Source: Penium margaritaceum
Lineage: Eukaryota > Streptophyta > Zygnematophyceae > Desmidiales > Peniaceae
Reading direction: 5' to 3'
Length of the DNA stretch: 50,426 nt
NCBI GenBank assembly: GCA_023375785.1
Contig: SZWC01000041.1
Coordinates: 82,152-132,577, forward strand
In this document: positions 41,853 to 50,426 of the stretch, piece by piece
Layout: every line of letters begins with the position of its first letter
Numbering within the stretch: the stretch's first letter is position 1
The notes under the pieces: model-generated
Databases searched by the model: none
Told to the model about the DNA's origin: nothing
Seen by the model: the letters and a program-made list of their open reading frames with translations, nothing else
Translations under genes and position numbers: made by a program

Positions 41853-42574
41853 TGCTGGACTTGGAGGAGAGAGGGAGCCTTGGAGCAGCGAGTATGTGCA
41901 AATGAAGGGAAATCACTTGTGCTAAAGAATGGTTATTGAATCACTCAAAATGACATATAGATCTAGAGTTTGAGCAATTCCACCCTCTCAGAAGCCACGC
42001 CATTTAGCCATAAGGGCTAAAACGAACACACTACAGTTCAGCAGTCTCACACAAGAGAGGAAATCAGCCTAGCACTCATGCTGACCACTCAGACAACATA
42101 GAGAGCTAGAGAAAGCTCTCCTGGGTCACTCCTAGTGGTCACATAACCCACAATCCCATGGAGAATCACTATGTGTCAATGGCTAGCACACAAGGATCTC
42201 ACCTCGCCTAAAAAGTAAGGAGACATAGTTTTATCCTAGGCAGCACACTCTGACAAGGAAATCCTAAGACCAAGGTCCTTTTTGTACATTTGTTCCACCA
42301 GGTCTTCAGCTGGGACCTCTTGCCTTTCTCTTTTCTTAGGCGAAGGCATGGAGTTGTTGCGTATGGTCTCTCAGACACTAGCGGTCGATGACCCCGGAAA
42401 TTACGAAATTTCATATCTCTCGATCGGACTGTTGGATATGCCTGAAACTTGGACTGTAGACAATTTGTCGTTCCTATGGTGAATTCAGATTGACAATCAG
42501 ATCAGGCATCTAGTAGTTTCATGGAACTTGCTCTTGTAAACCCGGAACTGAGCCGGATGGTCCCTTTCCCAACA
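41853..42574 (-). repeat. Element C 5' LTR
   Basis: 722 bp, TGCTGGAC...CCAACA, with a weakened TATA region compared with D. It occupies the same point in old RNase H sequence as the LTR at 12169-12906. Confidence 0.8.
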
Positions 42575-43330
42575 GCCTTTGTATCTCCTTGCATGCTTTT
42601 GATGGATCAATGTACTATGCCTTAATAATAGAGAGGAAGACACTGCCATGTTTTCTGTTTGCCAAAGAGACTGTACCACCATATCAAGATGCATACAAAA
42701 TCTGAGGTGGACTTTCTCTTATTGATTCTTGATGTCAAGTCCTCGCCCGTGTAGCACACAACACGTAGCCGGTCAGATCCCTCTGTGCCTCTAACTAGAG
42801 TCCCATACGTCATGTTTTCTGTGGATATCACATGATGTGCTTTAGTGATTGCTAGTGAAGTGGCCCTAGATTGACCACAAACATGCTCACTTGTCCCATA
42901 GCATAGCAAATGTCAGGACATGTTCCTACCTTTACATACACATGGTCTTTAAAGACACAATGGTAGAGAATATTCCCCATCTTATACCATTCCCCCATAG
43001 TGTTGGACCTCATGTAGCAGGAGAGCTTGATATCTATTATTGAGGGAGTGTTGATGGATTTCCAATCCTCAATGTTGCTACTCGGTAACAGTGGATACTT
43101 ATACTAGAATGGAGCTCGAGGAGTTCCATGCCATTCATTTGAACCTATTATTGAGATGTATCTTAAGCTTGTTCAACAGCTCGACTTACGCTGGACAGAT
43201 GATCACGTCATCCACGTACAGTGTATTTACCATCAAGCCTTGCTCGTCCTTCCTCGTGTAAATACTATGGTTATTCTGAGAGTACGTGAGGGTAACTAGG
43301 CAATGAAGCCAATGTTGACCTGACATGCCC
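42575..43330 (-). pseudogene. pol: O2 RNase H N-part and RT C-part
   Basis: The minus strand has V-C-Y-T-G-E-D-L and then K-R-K-S-T-S-D-F-V, an altered copia RNase H start, and the RT catalytic Y-V-D-D at 43207-43218. Collinear with 12907-13640 of O1 over its whole length. Confidence 0.75.
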
Positions 43331-44059
43331 CTTGTCCATCGTTAACATTTAGATAGGCACAGGACGGACTAGGCATACACTATTTCCTCTAAGTAAATCC
43401 CCTAAGTCTGGTCTGTATAGACAAGGCATGCACTGCTTCTTTGGAGCAAGTCGCCTTGATCTAAAGTGGATGGTATAGCTGGGAAATACTACCTAGGACA
43501 ACAATTTGTGGCCTTGACGATATAGAGTTCGTCTTTGTAGCGAGACCTCACTTGGTCAAATCCCAACCTAGAGTATCATTTAGTTTGTGACCAGTAGTGG
43601 CACAATAAGGTTCTAAGAGATATCTTAGAACATTCCAAGGTCCTTCTTGGTGGCTAGGGCCAGTTGGCGGTCATAAAGAGCATGAAATAAGAAGGTGGAT
43701 AATGCAATCTAGTTTATCCCAAAGGTGTTGATTCAATAAGCCACTGCATGTATAGGATATAGGCTGCCTCTGGGACTATACGTACCTGAATTTTGTTTCC
43801 TTATATTGCATACCTCTGAGACTCCTCAGAGAGTTTTCCACTAGAGGTAGACAGCAAAGATGCATTGGCTGGTCTAGGCCCCCCGACTTAGCTCCTCGTG
43901 CGAAAGTGACCAGGTGCCAAGGACACAGTGCAAGGAATAAACTCCTATGAAGTGCTAAGTATGGAATCATGATTTTCAGGGTAGTATCTCCTCTTAGTTG
44001 CAATACTAGGAGCAGACGGCAAGTGCTATTGTGTTGGTCATATTTTCTAGTCCGTTGTC
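43331..44059 (+). repeat. Old F2/O-type LTR in reverse orientation (uninterrupted copy)
   Basis: Same unit as 13641-14073 plus 20675-20994 but without element A. On the plus strand it runs from the TGCCCC terminus to CTATGCTGGTTGAC and interrupts the O2 RT. Traces of the tRNA-like segment lie near 43520-43570. GTTGAC occurs on both sides at the RT junctions. Confidence 0.65.
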
Positions 44060-44365
44060 CTATGCTGGTTGACTGGCTTCTATCTCCTTATGCCGCATCC
44101 TTGGAGCCTATTTTAGCGTGTAGAGTGATTTAACCTGTCTGCAATAACTTCCCCTAGGAGAGTTTCCTCCCTTGGGCACTTCCATCTACAAATGTTTGTC
44201 ACGCTTCCCACAAAGGAAAGCTGTCTTGATGGCCATCGTGTGGATCTCTTGATCATTTGCAGTAGAGATGCCCAACATGGATCCAAGGGAGGCAATGGGG
44301 GGGGAGGGGACAAGAGAAAAGGTATCCTTGTAATCTGAGCCAAGATATTAGGAAACATTCCTGAG
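44060..44365 (-). pseudogene. pol: O2 RT N-terminal fragment
   Basis: Collinear with 20995-21296 of O1, including the G-run region (here interrupted, near 44297-44308). Cut off at 44365 by element D. Confidence 0.65.
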
Positions 44366-45101
44366 TGTTGGAACTGGAGGAGAGAGGGAGCCTTGGAGTA
44401 GCGAGCATGTGGGACTGGAAGAGTATCACTTGTGCTGAAGAATGGTTGTTGAATCAATCAAAATGATGGAGTACATATAGAGCTAGAGCTTGGGAAGTCA
44501 GTCCTATCACAAGCCACACCACTTAGCCATGGAGGCTAAGGCTCACACACTAGAGTCCATAATCTCACACAAGGGAGGAAATCAGGCTAGCAAGCAGGCT
44601 GACCACTCACACACGACCTAGAGAGTTGGGAAATGCGCTCATGGCCACTCCCAGTGGTCACATAACCCACAATCGCATGGAGAATCGCTATGTATCCATG
44701 GCTAGCACACAATGATCTCACCTCACCTAAAAAGTAAGGAGAGGTACCTTTTTCCTGATCAGCACACTCTGACAAGGCAACCCAATAACCTAGGACATTT
44801 TTGGATATTTTTCCCATCAGGTCTTGACCGTGGACCTCTTGCCTTTTTCTTTTCTCAGGCTAAGGCATGGAGCCATCGCCCATGGTCACCTAGATATCAG
44901 CGATCGATGACCCTGAAAACTTCAAAAATTCATATCTCCCAATCCGACCGTTGGATCGGCCTCAAACTTGGACCATAGACATTTTGCCACCTGATCTTTC
45001 TAATGGTGAAGTTGGATTGACAATCGGAGCAGGTATCTGGTAGTTTTCTGGAACTTGCTCTTGTGGACTTGAAACTGAGCCGGATGGCTCCTTTCCCAAC
45101 A
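44366..45101 (-). repeat. Element D 3' LTR
   Basis: 736 bp, TGTTGG...CCAACA, the cleanest F1 LTR in the window. A TATA-like CTATATGTAC is on the minus strand at 44471-44480, about 105 bases from the LTR end. Confidence 0.9.
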
Positions 45102-45118
45102 ATCTCCCACTTTGCCGC
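45102..45118 (-). promoter_or_regulatory. Element D polypurine tract
   Basis: The minus strand GCGGCAAAGTGGGAGAT abuts the 3' LTR. Confidence 0.8.
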
Positions 45119-45690
45119 AGTCAGAGTGGGCTGAGTCCACATGCCTTCATGCAAAAGTATTGCTTCTCACGAGTCACTGGCTTGGTGTAAAAATCGGTGA
45201 CCTGCTTACTGGTTGGAGTAAACCCCAGCTTGATAGTACCCTCCTGCACTATGTGCCTGATGAAATGATATGCAATGTCTATGTGCTTGGTACGTATATG
45301 GTGCTCAGAATTCTTGGGGAGTGCGATTGCGCTCTAGTTGTCGACGCGCACAGGAACTGGAACTGATGCCCTCCTACTCATCTCTGCCACGAGACACTGA
45401 AGCGAAACAGCTTCCTTGGCTTCAAAGCTAAGAGAGACGTACTCAGCTTTCGTGCTTGAGGTGGCCATGACCATCTGCCGCTTGCTGCACCAAACGATGG
45501 TCCCACCATTCATGAGGAACACATGTCGAGAGATGGACTTGCGGTCCTAAGGATTTGAAGCCCAGTCTGCGTCTGTATAGCCGATGATGCTGTTGTCGTT
45601 GTTGTTGGAGGTGATGCCGTTGTTGATCATTCCAGCAAGGTAGCGGAAGATCCGCTTCTGTGCCTTCTGGTGCTTATGTCCGTGATAAGC
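45119..45690 (-). pseudogene. pol: Element D RNase H
   Basis: The frame 45522-45334 reads F-L-M-N-G-G-T, W-C-S-K-R-Q and S-S-T-K-A-E-Y, where A has S-S-T-E-A-E-Y, so an acidic active-site Glu appears as Lys. Stops on both sides (near 45331 and 45549) break it. Confidence 0.8.
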
Positions 45691-46695
45691 CATGTGCTAG
45701 CTTATAGCACTAACAGCCTGTGCAAGGTCCGGCCTAGTTGTAACCATCAGGTACATGAGGCTGCCGACGGCGCTTTGGTACTTCTGCCGCTCAGCTGCAT
45801 TTGCTTCTCCATTGAAGCTCACGAGGTACTGCCGTGTCCGTAGCGGCGTGGCGATGGGTTTGGCCTCTGCCATGCCAAACCGCTGCAACACATCCTTCAT
45901 ATAGCAGCTCTGCTGCAGTAAGAAAGAGCGTCATTTGCGATCACGCGTGATCTGGATACTGAGGAAGTATGATGTATCCCCAAGATCAGACATCTAGAAG
46001 CGCTCCTACATGGCCTCCTTGAACTTCTGCAGTGTAGACATGCTATTGGAAGGGAGGAGCATGTCATCCACATACACGATGATGATGAGCTCCTCATGAC
46101 CATGCTACCAGGGATAGATGCTATAAACACACTCACTGCGCTCAAACGCCAAGCACTATAGGGTCGCGTCCAATTTCTGGTTCCAGGTACGCCACACTTG
46201 CTTGAGGCTATACAGCAATTTTTGCAGCTTGCAAACCAGGTGCTCCTAGCCATCCATGACGAACCCTTCCAGCTGCTCCATATAAATCTCCTCTTCAAGG
46301 TCACCGTCAAAAACACCGTCTTGACGTCCATGTGGTGAATCTCGAAGTCCTCTGCCGCTACATAGGAAATGAGCATGCACACAGAGGCAAACTTTGCAAC
46401 TAGAGCAAAGGATTCTGTGTAGTCGATGGCTTCCTTTTTCGAGTAGCCCTTGGCGACCAGCCTTGCCTTGTACTTTTCCAAGTTGCCATGTGCTCCCCGC
46501 TACTTCTTGAATACCCACTTGCACTTGATCACCTTACGTCTAGGTTGACACTCAGTCAGCTTACACGTACCATTGTGGTGCTCCGAGTGTATCTCTTGCT
46601 GCACAGCATGTGCCCAATCTGCTGCATTTGGTGCCGCCATGGCCTCCTTGTACGACGTCGGTTCATCAGAGTCTGCTGCAACTGTGACTTTCATC
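45691..46695 (-). pseudogene. pol: Element D reverse transcriptase
   Basis: K-Y-K-A-R-L-V-A-K-G-Y, H-H-M-D-V-K and the catalytic Y-V-D-D (46063-46074) are all present. A one-base deletion near 46308 shifts the frame after the first catalytic Asp, and stops occur near 46490 and 45900. The C-terminal frame 45900-45697 is open with K-Y-Q-S-A-V-G-S-L-M-Y-L. Confidence 0.85.
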
Positions 46696-47639
46696 TGGTC
46701 TGGTTTCTAGAGCATCCACAAATGCCCGTGCTCACCAGGCTTGTAGCGCACCCTAAGAGGGTACCTGCGACCTGGTGCTGGAGCGTTAGCAGGCGGCTGG
46801 CGGGATGCTGTTGGCACGACTGCTCCCGTTGATGGTGGTGCATCTTCTACCTCTGCTTCTGCAACTGAACCCACAGTATCTGCTACATCAGACATGGGAG
46901 AGTAGACTGGTTCTCCCATAGTCACAGTGGAGGAAGGATTGGGAGGAACTGGGTGAGGAAGGATATCTGCTCCCACTGCCTCGTCAGCTGCTACTTTTGC
47001 TGCCTCTTCACAGACAATGTTGGTGCCGATGATGATGCTCTCGTTCAAGACGTCATCCTTGGAGATGATGAAGTGACCTCTATCCCTCTCGTAGAGGCAA
47101 TACGCCTTGCTTGCCACGTCGTAGCCAATCATCAGCATCTGCGCGCTCTTTGCGTCCCACTTTCTCCGCTTCTCCTTTGGCACCTGCATGTGCGCCAAGC
47201 TGCCAAACGCACGAAGATGACCCACGCTCAGCTTCTTGTCGAACCACGCCTCGTACGACATCATCTGCTCCAGGGCCTTGGTTGGACTGCGGTTCTTGAT
47301 GTACACCGCAGTGCTCACTGCTTCCGTCCAAAAGTCGTAGGTGAGCCGAGTCGCGTGCAGCATGGAGCGCGCCGACTCAACGATAGTGCGGTTGGTGCGT
47401 TATGCTACGCCATTTTGCTCCGGCGAGTATGGTGCGGTGCACTGCGCCTTGATGCCTGCTACTACAAGGTAGTCCTGGAAATCCTTCCACATGTACTGTC
47501 CACCACGGTCGCTACGCAACGCCTTGATTTTCTTGCCAATCTGGTTCTCCACCATGACCTTGAACTCCTTGAAACTCTCAAAGCACTGGTCCTTGGAGGA
47601 AAGGAAGTACACAGTAGTGTAACGGCTGAAATCATCAAT

Positions 47640-47766
47640 GAAGGTGAGAAACTTCCTAGAGCCTCCAACGCTCTGGAGCTTTGGAGGCTCTACGTATTTT
47701 CTCACCTTCACAGACTTGTGTGGCTCGATGCAGACCTGGGTCTGCATCGAGCCACACAAGTCTGTG
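47640..47766. repeat. Two adjoining foldback hairpins in integrase (copy 1)
   Basis: 47640-47709: outer arms GAAGGTGAGAAA and TTTCTCACCTTC, inner arms AGAGCCTCCAA and TTGGAGGCTCT, core GCTC/GAGC. 47709-47766: perfect 27-bp arms around the loop CTGG. Both are inverted copies of the integrase sequence found singly in element A at 17310-17390. Confidence 0.92.
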
Positions 47767-47973
47767 TGGACCAGCTCTAGCACCTCCTTTACGTGCTCCC
47801 CTGCTCCACAGAACGCGTCCGGATACTGCTTCCCCTCCAAACAACCGATGCACAACTGATGTTGAAAGTAAGAGATGGTACGTAAGTCACGCACCATCTG
47901 CTTTGTTTGAAGTTGCTGCAAGGCGCGCATGCCCAGGTGGCCGCAGCGTACATGCCAGATTTTGCCATATGTG

Positions 47974-47974
47974 N
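47974..47974. other. Single-N assembly gap
   Basis: Sequence right of it restarts at a point already present at 47576. Confidence 0.85.
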
Positions 47975-48038
47975 TCTCAAAGCACTGGTCCTTGGAGGAA
48001 AGGAAGTACACAGTAGTGTAACGGCTGAAATCATCAAT

Positions 48039-48108
48039 GAAGGTGAGAAACTTCCTAGAGCCTCCAACGCTCTGGAGCTTTGGAGGCTCTACGTATTTTC
48101 TCACCTTC
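48039..48108. repeat. Foldback hairpin in integrase (middle copy, second hairpin absent)
   Basis: Same as 47640-47709, but the following 46 bp that make the second hairpin are missing, which breaks the integrase frame. It lies on a 266-bp fragment between two Ns. Confidence 0.8.
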
Positions 48109-48240
48109 ACAGACTTGTGTGGACCAGCTCTAGCACCTCCTTTACGTGCTCCCCTGCTCCACAGAACGCGTCCGGATACTGCTTCCCCTCCAAACAACCG
48201 ATGCACAACTGATGTTGAAAGTAAGAGATGGTACGTAAGT

Positions 48241-48241
48241 N
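48241..48241. other. Single-N assembly gap
   Basis: Sequence right of it restarts at a point already present at 47519. Confidence 0.85.
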
Positions 48242-48363
48242 AGCGCCTTGATCTTCTTGCCAGTCTGGTTCTCCACCATGGCCTTGAACTCCTTGAACCT
48301 GTCAAAGCACTGGTCCTTGGAAGGAAGGAAGTACACAGCAGTGTAACGGCTGAAATCATCAAT

Positions 48364-48490
48364 GAAGGTGAGAAACTTCCTAGAGCCTCCAACGCTCTGG
48401 AGCTTTGGAGGCTCTACGTATTTTCTCACCTTCACAGACTTGTGTGGCTCGATGCAGACCTGGGTCTGCATCGAGCCACACAAGTCTGTG
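48364..48490. repeat. Two adjoining foldback hairpins in integrase (copy 3)
   Basis: Same structure as 47640-47766 at an offset of 724 bases. Confidence 0.9.
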
Positions 48491-48720
48491 TGGACCAGCT
48501 CTAGCACCTCCTTTACGTGCTCCCCTGCTCCACAGAACGCGTCCGGATACTGCTTCCCCTCCAAACAACCGATGCACAACTGATGTTGAAAGTAAGAGAT
48601 GGTACGTAAGTCACGCACCATCTGCTTTGTTTGAAGTTGCTGCAAGGCGCGCATGCCCAGGTGGCCGCAGCGTACATGCCAGATTTTGCCATATGTGGCC
48701 TGCACCACTGCTGCAAGACT

Positions 48721-49200
48721 CTGCTCGCACCGGATCTTCGCCCCCCCCAGCACGCGGTACATGTCGCCTTCCTTCACCGACCTGGCCAACTCCTCTCCCC
48801 TTGTCGAGGATATAGCCATAGTCGTCGTCAAAGACGACGCGCAGTCCTGTGTTGGTGAGAGAGGACACTAAAAGAAGGTTGAACGCAGCACCAAGCATAT
48901 ACAGTACGCCATGGACCACTCCCACTTCAATGCCACGCGGGGTCTCCAACCACATCTCCACAATCCCAATCCCCTCAGCACAGACTACACGATCATCACC
49001 CAAAGCAATTGGATGGGGGGGGGGATGGAGAGCAGCTGCGTAAACCACTCTTTGTGGTGCGTCAAACTCTTGGTACACCCAGAGTCTTTGTACCACGCCA
49101 CATCTCCCCTCTCCTTCTGCGACATGTCAGACTTCGTCATGAAGAGGCGGTCGCGCACCTCCTTGCCCATGTTCATGTTGCCAAAATGGCACACGCCGGT
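48721..49200 (-). pseudogene. pol: Element D protease region
   Basis: The active site W-Y-K-D-S-G-C-T-K-S-L is intact near 49075-49105. A run of ten Gs (49015-49024) causes a frameshift just after it. The remainder, G-D-D-R-V-V and V-V-H-G-V-L-Y, continues in another frame to about 48725, with one more shift near 48800. Confidence 0.8.
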
Positions 49201-50141
49201 CTGGTTCTATTGTTGTTGCTGCTGGTGCTGCTAACGTTGCTGTGACTGCTGCTGCTGTTGCTATGGAGATTGCTGCTTTTGCTGTTGCTGCTACTGCTCC
49301 TTCTGGTCCCTCCTGAACTTGAAGCACTCTTTCTTGTAGTACCCCTTTTTTCTGGAAATAATGGCACTTGCCCTTCTTCTTGCCTCTCTGCAGCCTAGAC
49401 AACTGCTGCTGCTGGTTGCGTGAGCCCATCGTCATGAAAGCTGCTTCACTACTGCTGCTGCCGCCATTGCGCTTTGCGACATTGCGACGCAGCTCTACGT
49501 GCACCAAGTGCGTGCAGATGAAGTTGAGGTCGAGAGTTGGCTGGCACTCCAACGTATATCGCACCGTCATAGCTTGTTGGGAGTCCCCTCAGCAAGAGAA
49601 GGAAGAAGCGCGTGTCTTCCACAGAGAAGGCGGCCGCTTTCAGCAGCTTTGCCAGCTCCTTTGTCTTGTCCAAGTATGCCTCCATCCTTTCGCTACCCTG
49701 CATTTTTAACGCCATCATCTTCTCCTCCAAAAGCATGAGGAATGCAGCATCCTTGCTCTCATACTTCTTGCACTACGTGTCCCATCCCTCTTTTGCAGTA
49801 GCCTTGTCACTCACGTACTGAAGATGCGAGTTGGAGATGGTGTTGACAAGCAGCCTGTAGGCCTGCCTGTCCTTCTTCTTCCACTCCTCATATGCCGCCG
49901 CTCCAATTGTAAATGAACTTACATCTGCTGCACCTTTTTGCGATGTCTTCCCCGCCACTACCTCAGCTGCGTTGATGCCTTTTGCCTGTGGAGGCGGAGC
50001 ACACTCATCGCCGCTCACCACCTCCCACAATCCCCTCTCCTCCGAAAGGCGGCGCGTACGGATCTTAAAAAACGTGAAGTTGACGCGTCCTTCCAGCCTC
50101 TCCAAGGGCTGAGCTGCTGTTACCACGCCTGCTGCTGCCAT
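49201..50141 (-). pseudogene. gag: Element D gag
   Basis: The start is ATG at 50141 (M-A-A-A-G-V-V-T). The N-terminal 122 codons are open to a stop near 49775, then the capsid part (49736-49449) and the nucleocapsid part (49570-49127) follow in different frames. The knuckle reads C-H-Y-F, then two of the expected residues, so the second Cys is lost by a frameshift near 49347. The CAG-rich linker is at 49203-49300. Confidence 0.82.
49203..49300. repeat. CTG/CAG-rich low-complexity run in gag
   Basis: Same position and composition as 18364-18450 in element A. Confidence 0.6.
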
Positions 50142-50426
50142 TTTGAACTTTGGTGATGCTCAACGCTGCCCTTGGGTGGCGGCGCTACCCCTGCTTCTAC
50201 TACTGCTTCTGCCTGAAATCTGTCTGACAGAAAATGGACTGTAGATGCCAGCAGACTGGGCATTTGGAAAAACTGAACCCACCGCAGGAAAACTCAGCTC
50301 AAAACTATTCAGATTGACCCATAAAACAGGGTCGTCAGCAGGGGGTTTGAAAGATATGCCCTCTTGAAAATCGGGTGTGCTTCTACTCCTACTCCAACTT
50401 ACACCAGCTAGCTTGTAAACTGCGTT
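50142..50426 (-). other. Element D leader (runs off the window)
   Basis: Collinear with the F1 leader of element A at 19310-19600. The primer site and 5' LTR lie beyond the window. Confidence 0.65.

Larger units (their letters stand above)
38515..42574 (-). mobile_element. Element C: internally deleted F1 retrotransposon
   Basis: Both LTRs (38515-39234 and 41853-42574), polypurine tract (39235-39251), primer site (41838-41850) and leader are present. The interior runs from the first ~10 codons of gag directly into the end of integrase, so gag, protease and most of integrase are deleted. Linker, RT and RNase H remain, decayed. The same deletion, with further changes, is in the derivative at 10630-12168. 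Confidence 0.8.
46696..48720 (-). pseudogene. pol: Element D integrase and linker, with foldback insertion and gap copies
   Basis: The C-terminal half and linker are open for 218 codons (47363-46707). The zinc-binding region, first Asp (L-V-H-T-D-L-C-G), second Asp (R-S-D-R-G-G) and the E-Q-N-G-V-A region are all visible. Between the first Asp and F-L-T-F-I-D-D an inverted-duplication insertion keeps the frame open. A segment of about 455 bp occurs twice in full (47519-47973 and 48243-48697), with a shorter third copy between the Ns at 47974 and 48241. Confidence 0.8.
44366..50426 (-). mobile_element. Element D: F1 Ty1/copia retrotransposon, 5' end outside the window
   Basis: 3' LTR, polypurine tract, RNase H, RT, integrase, protease and gag are present in normal order. 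The leader runs off the window. It is the least decayed F1 copy: intact Y-V-D-D, intact protease D-S-G and long open stretches. It carries frameshifts and an unusual foldback insertion in integrase. It inserted into the RT of O2 after CTGAG (44361-44365). Confidence 0.88.

Noticed and set aside
1..50426. A novel cellular or defence system in the window
   Set aside because: All recognisable coding sequence is retrotransposon gag-pol or decayed derivatives. No cluster of non-mobile genes is present.

Overview
The window looks like one stretch of a repeat-packed plant-lineage nuclear genome (land plant or charophyte alga). The kingdom call rests on primer-binding sites: two retroelement families carry a site matching the 3' end of the plant-type initiator tRNA-Met (TGGTATCAGAGCC, or close variants), and a third carries a site matching its anticodon arm. 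No host gene, rRNA or functional tRNA gene could be supported. Nearly everything is Ty1/copia LTR-retrotransposon sequence, mostly on the minus strand, nested and decayed to different degrees. The species cannot be named from this.

I use three working family names. F1 is a copia family with LTRs of about 720-740 bp (TGTTGGGAAAGG...CCAACA), a GTGGGAGATTG polypurine tract and a two-base spacer before the primer site. F2 is a second copia family with a 744-bp LTR (TGCCCC...TGACA), a half-tRNA primer site, and older relatives called O-type here. The third is a non-autonomous LTR element, called LARD here, with 1,016-bp LTRs.

Layout: 1-178 is the end of an F1 LTR. 179-3360 is E1, a decayed F2 element. 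3361-9712 is E2, the best-preserved F2 element, whose polyprotein is readable but broken by stops, a gap and a truncated reverse transcriptase. 9713-10629 is older F2/O-type LTR sequence. 10630-12906 is a scrambled F1 derivative. 12907-28050 is an old minus-strand copia element (O1) split by F1 element A (14079-20669, target duplication GCCAC) and by the LARD element (22232-26317, target duplication GTCGA). 28148-34382 is F1 element B on the plus strand, starting in a head-to-head LTR junction. 34383-35966 holds inverted F1 3' ends. 35967-38514 holds RT/RNase H remnants and an O-type LTR with a 322-bp hAT-like miniature element. 38515-42574 is F1 element C, which has lost gag, protease and integrase. 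42575-44365 is O2, a second copy of the O1 neighbourhood. 44366-50426 is F1 element D, which runs off the end of the window.

Two larger patterns stand out. The O1 and O2 regions are collinear copies of one older block, so O2 supplies an unoccupied version of the site where element A inserted. Several loci also carry near-perfect snap-back inverted repeats, two of them inside the integrase of element D. All five N positions are single-base gaps flanked by near-identical sequence, so local duplications at those points are probably unmerged assembly overlaps. I found no sign of a new cellular system. The novel candidates are the non-autonomous LTR family, the hAT-like GGATCC-rich element, the foldback integrase and the internally deleted F1 lineage.
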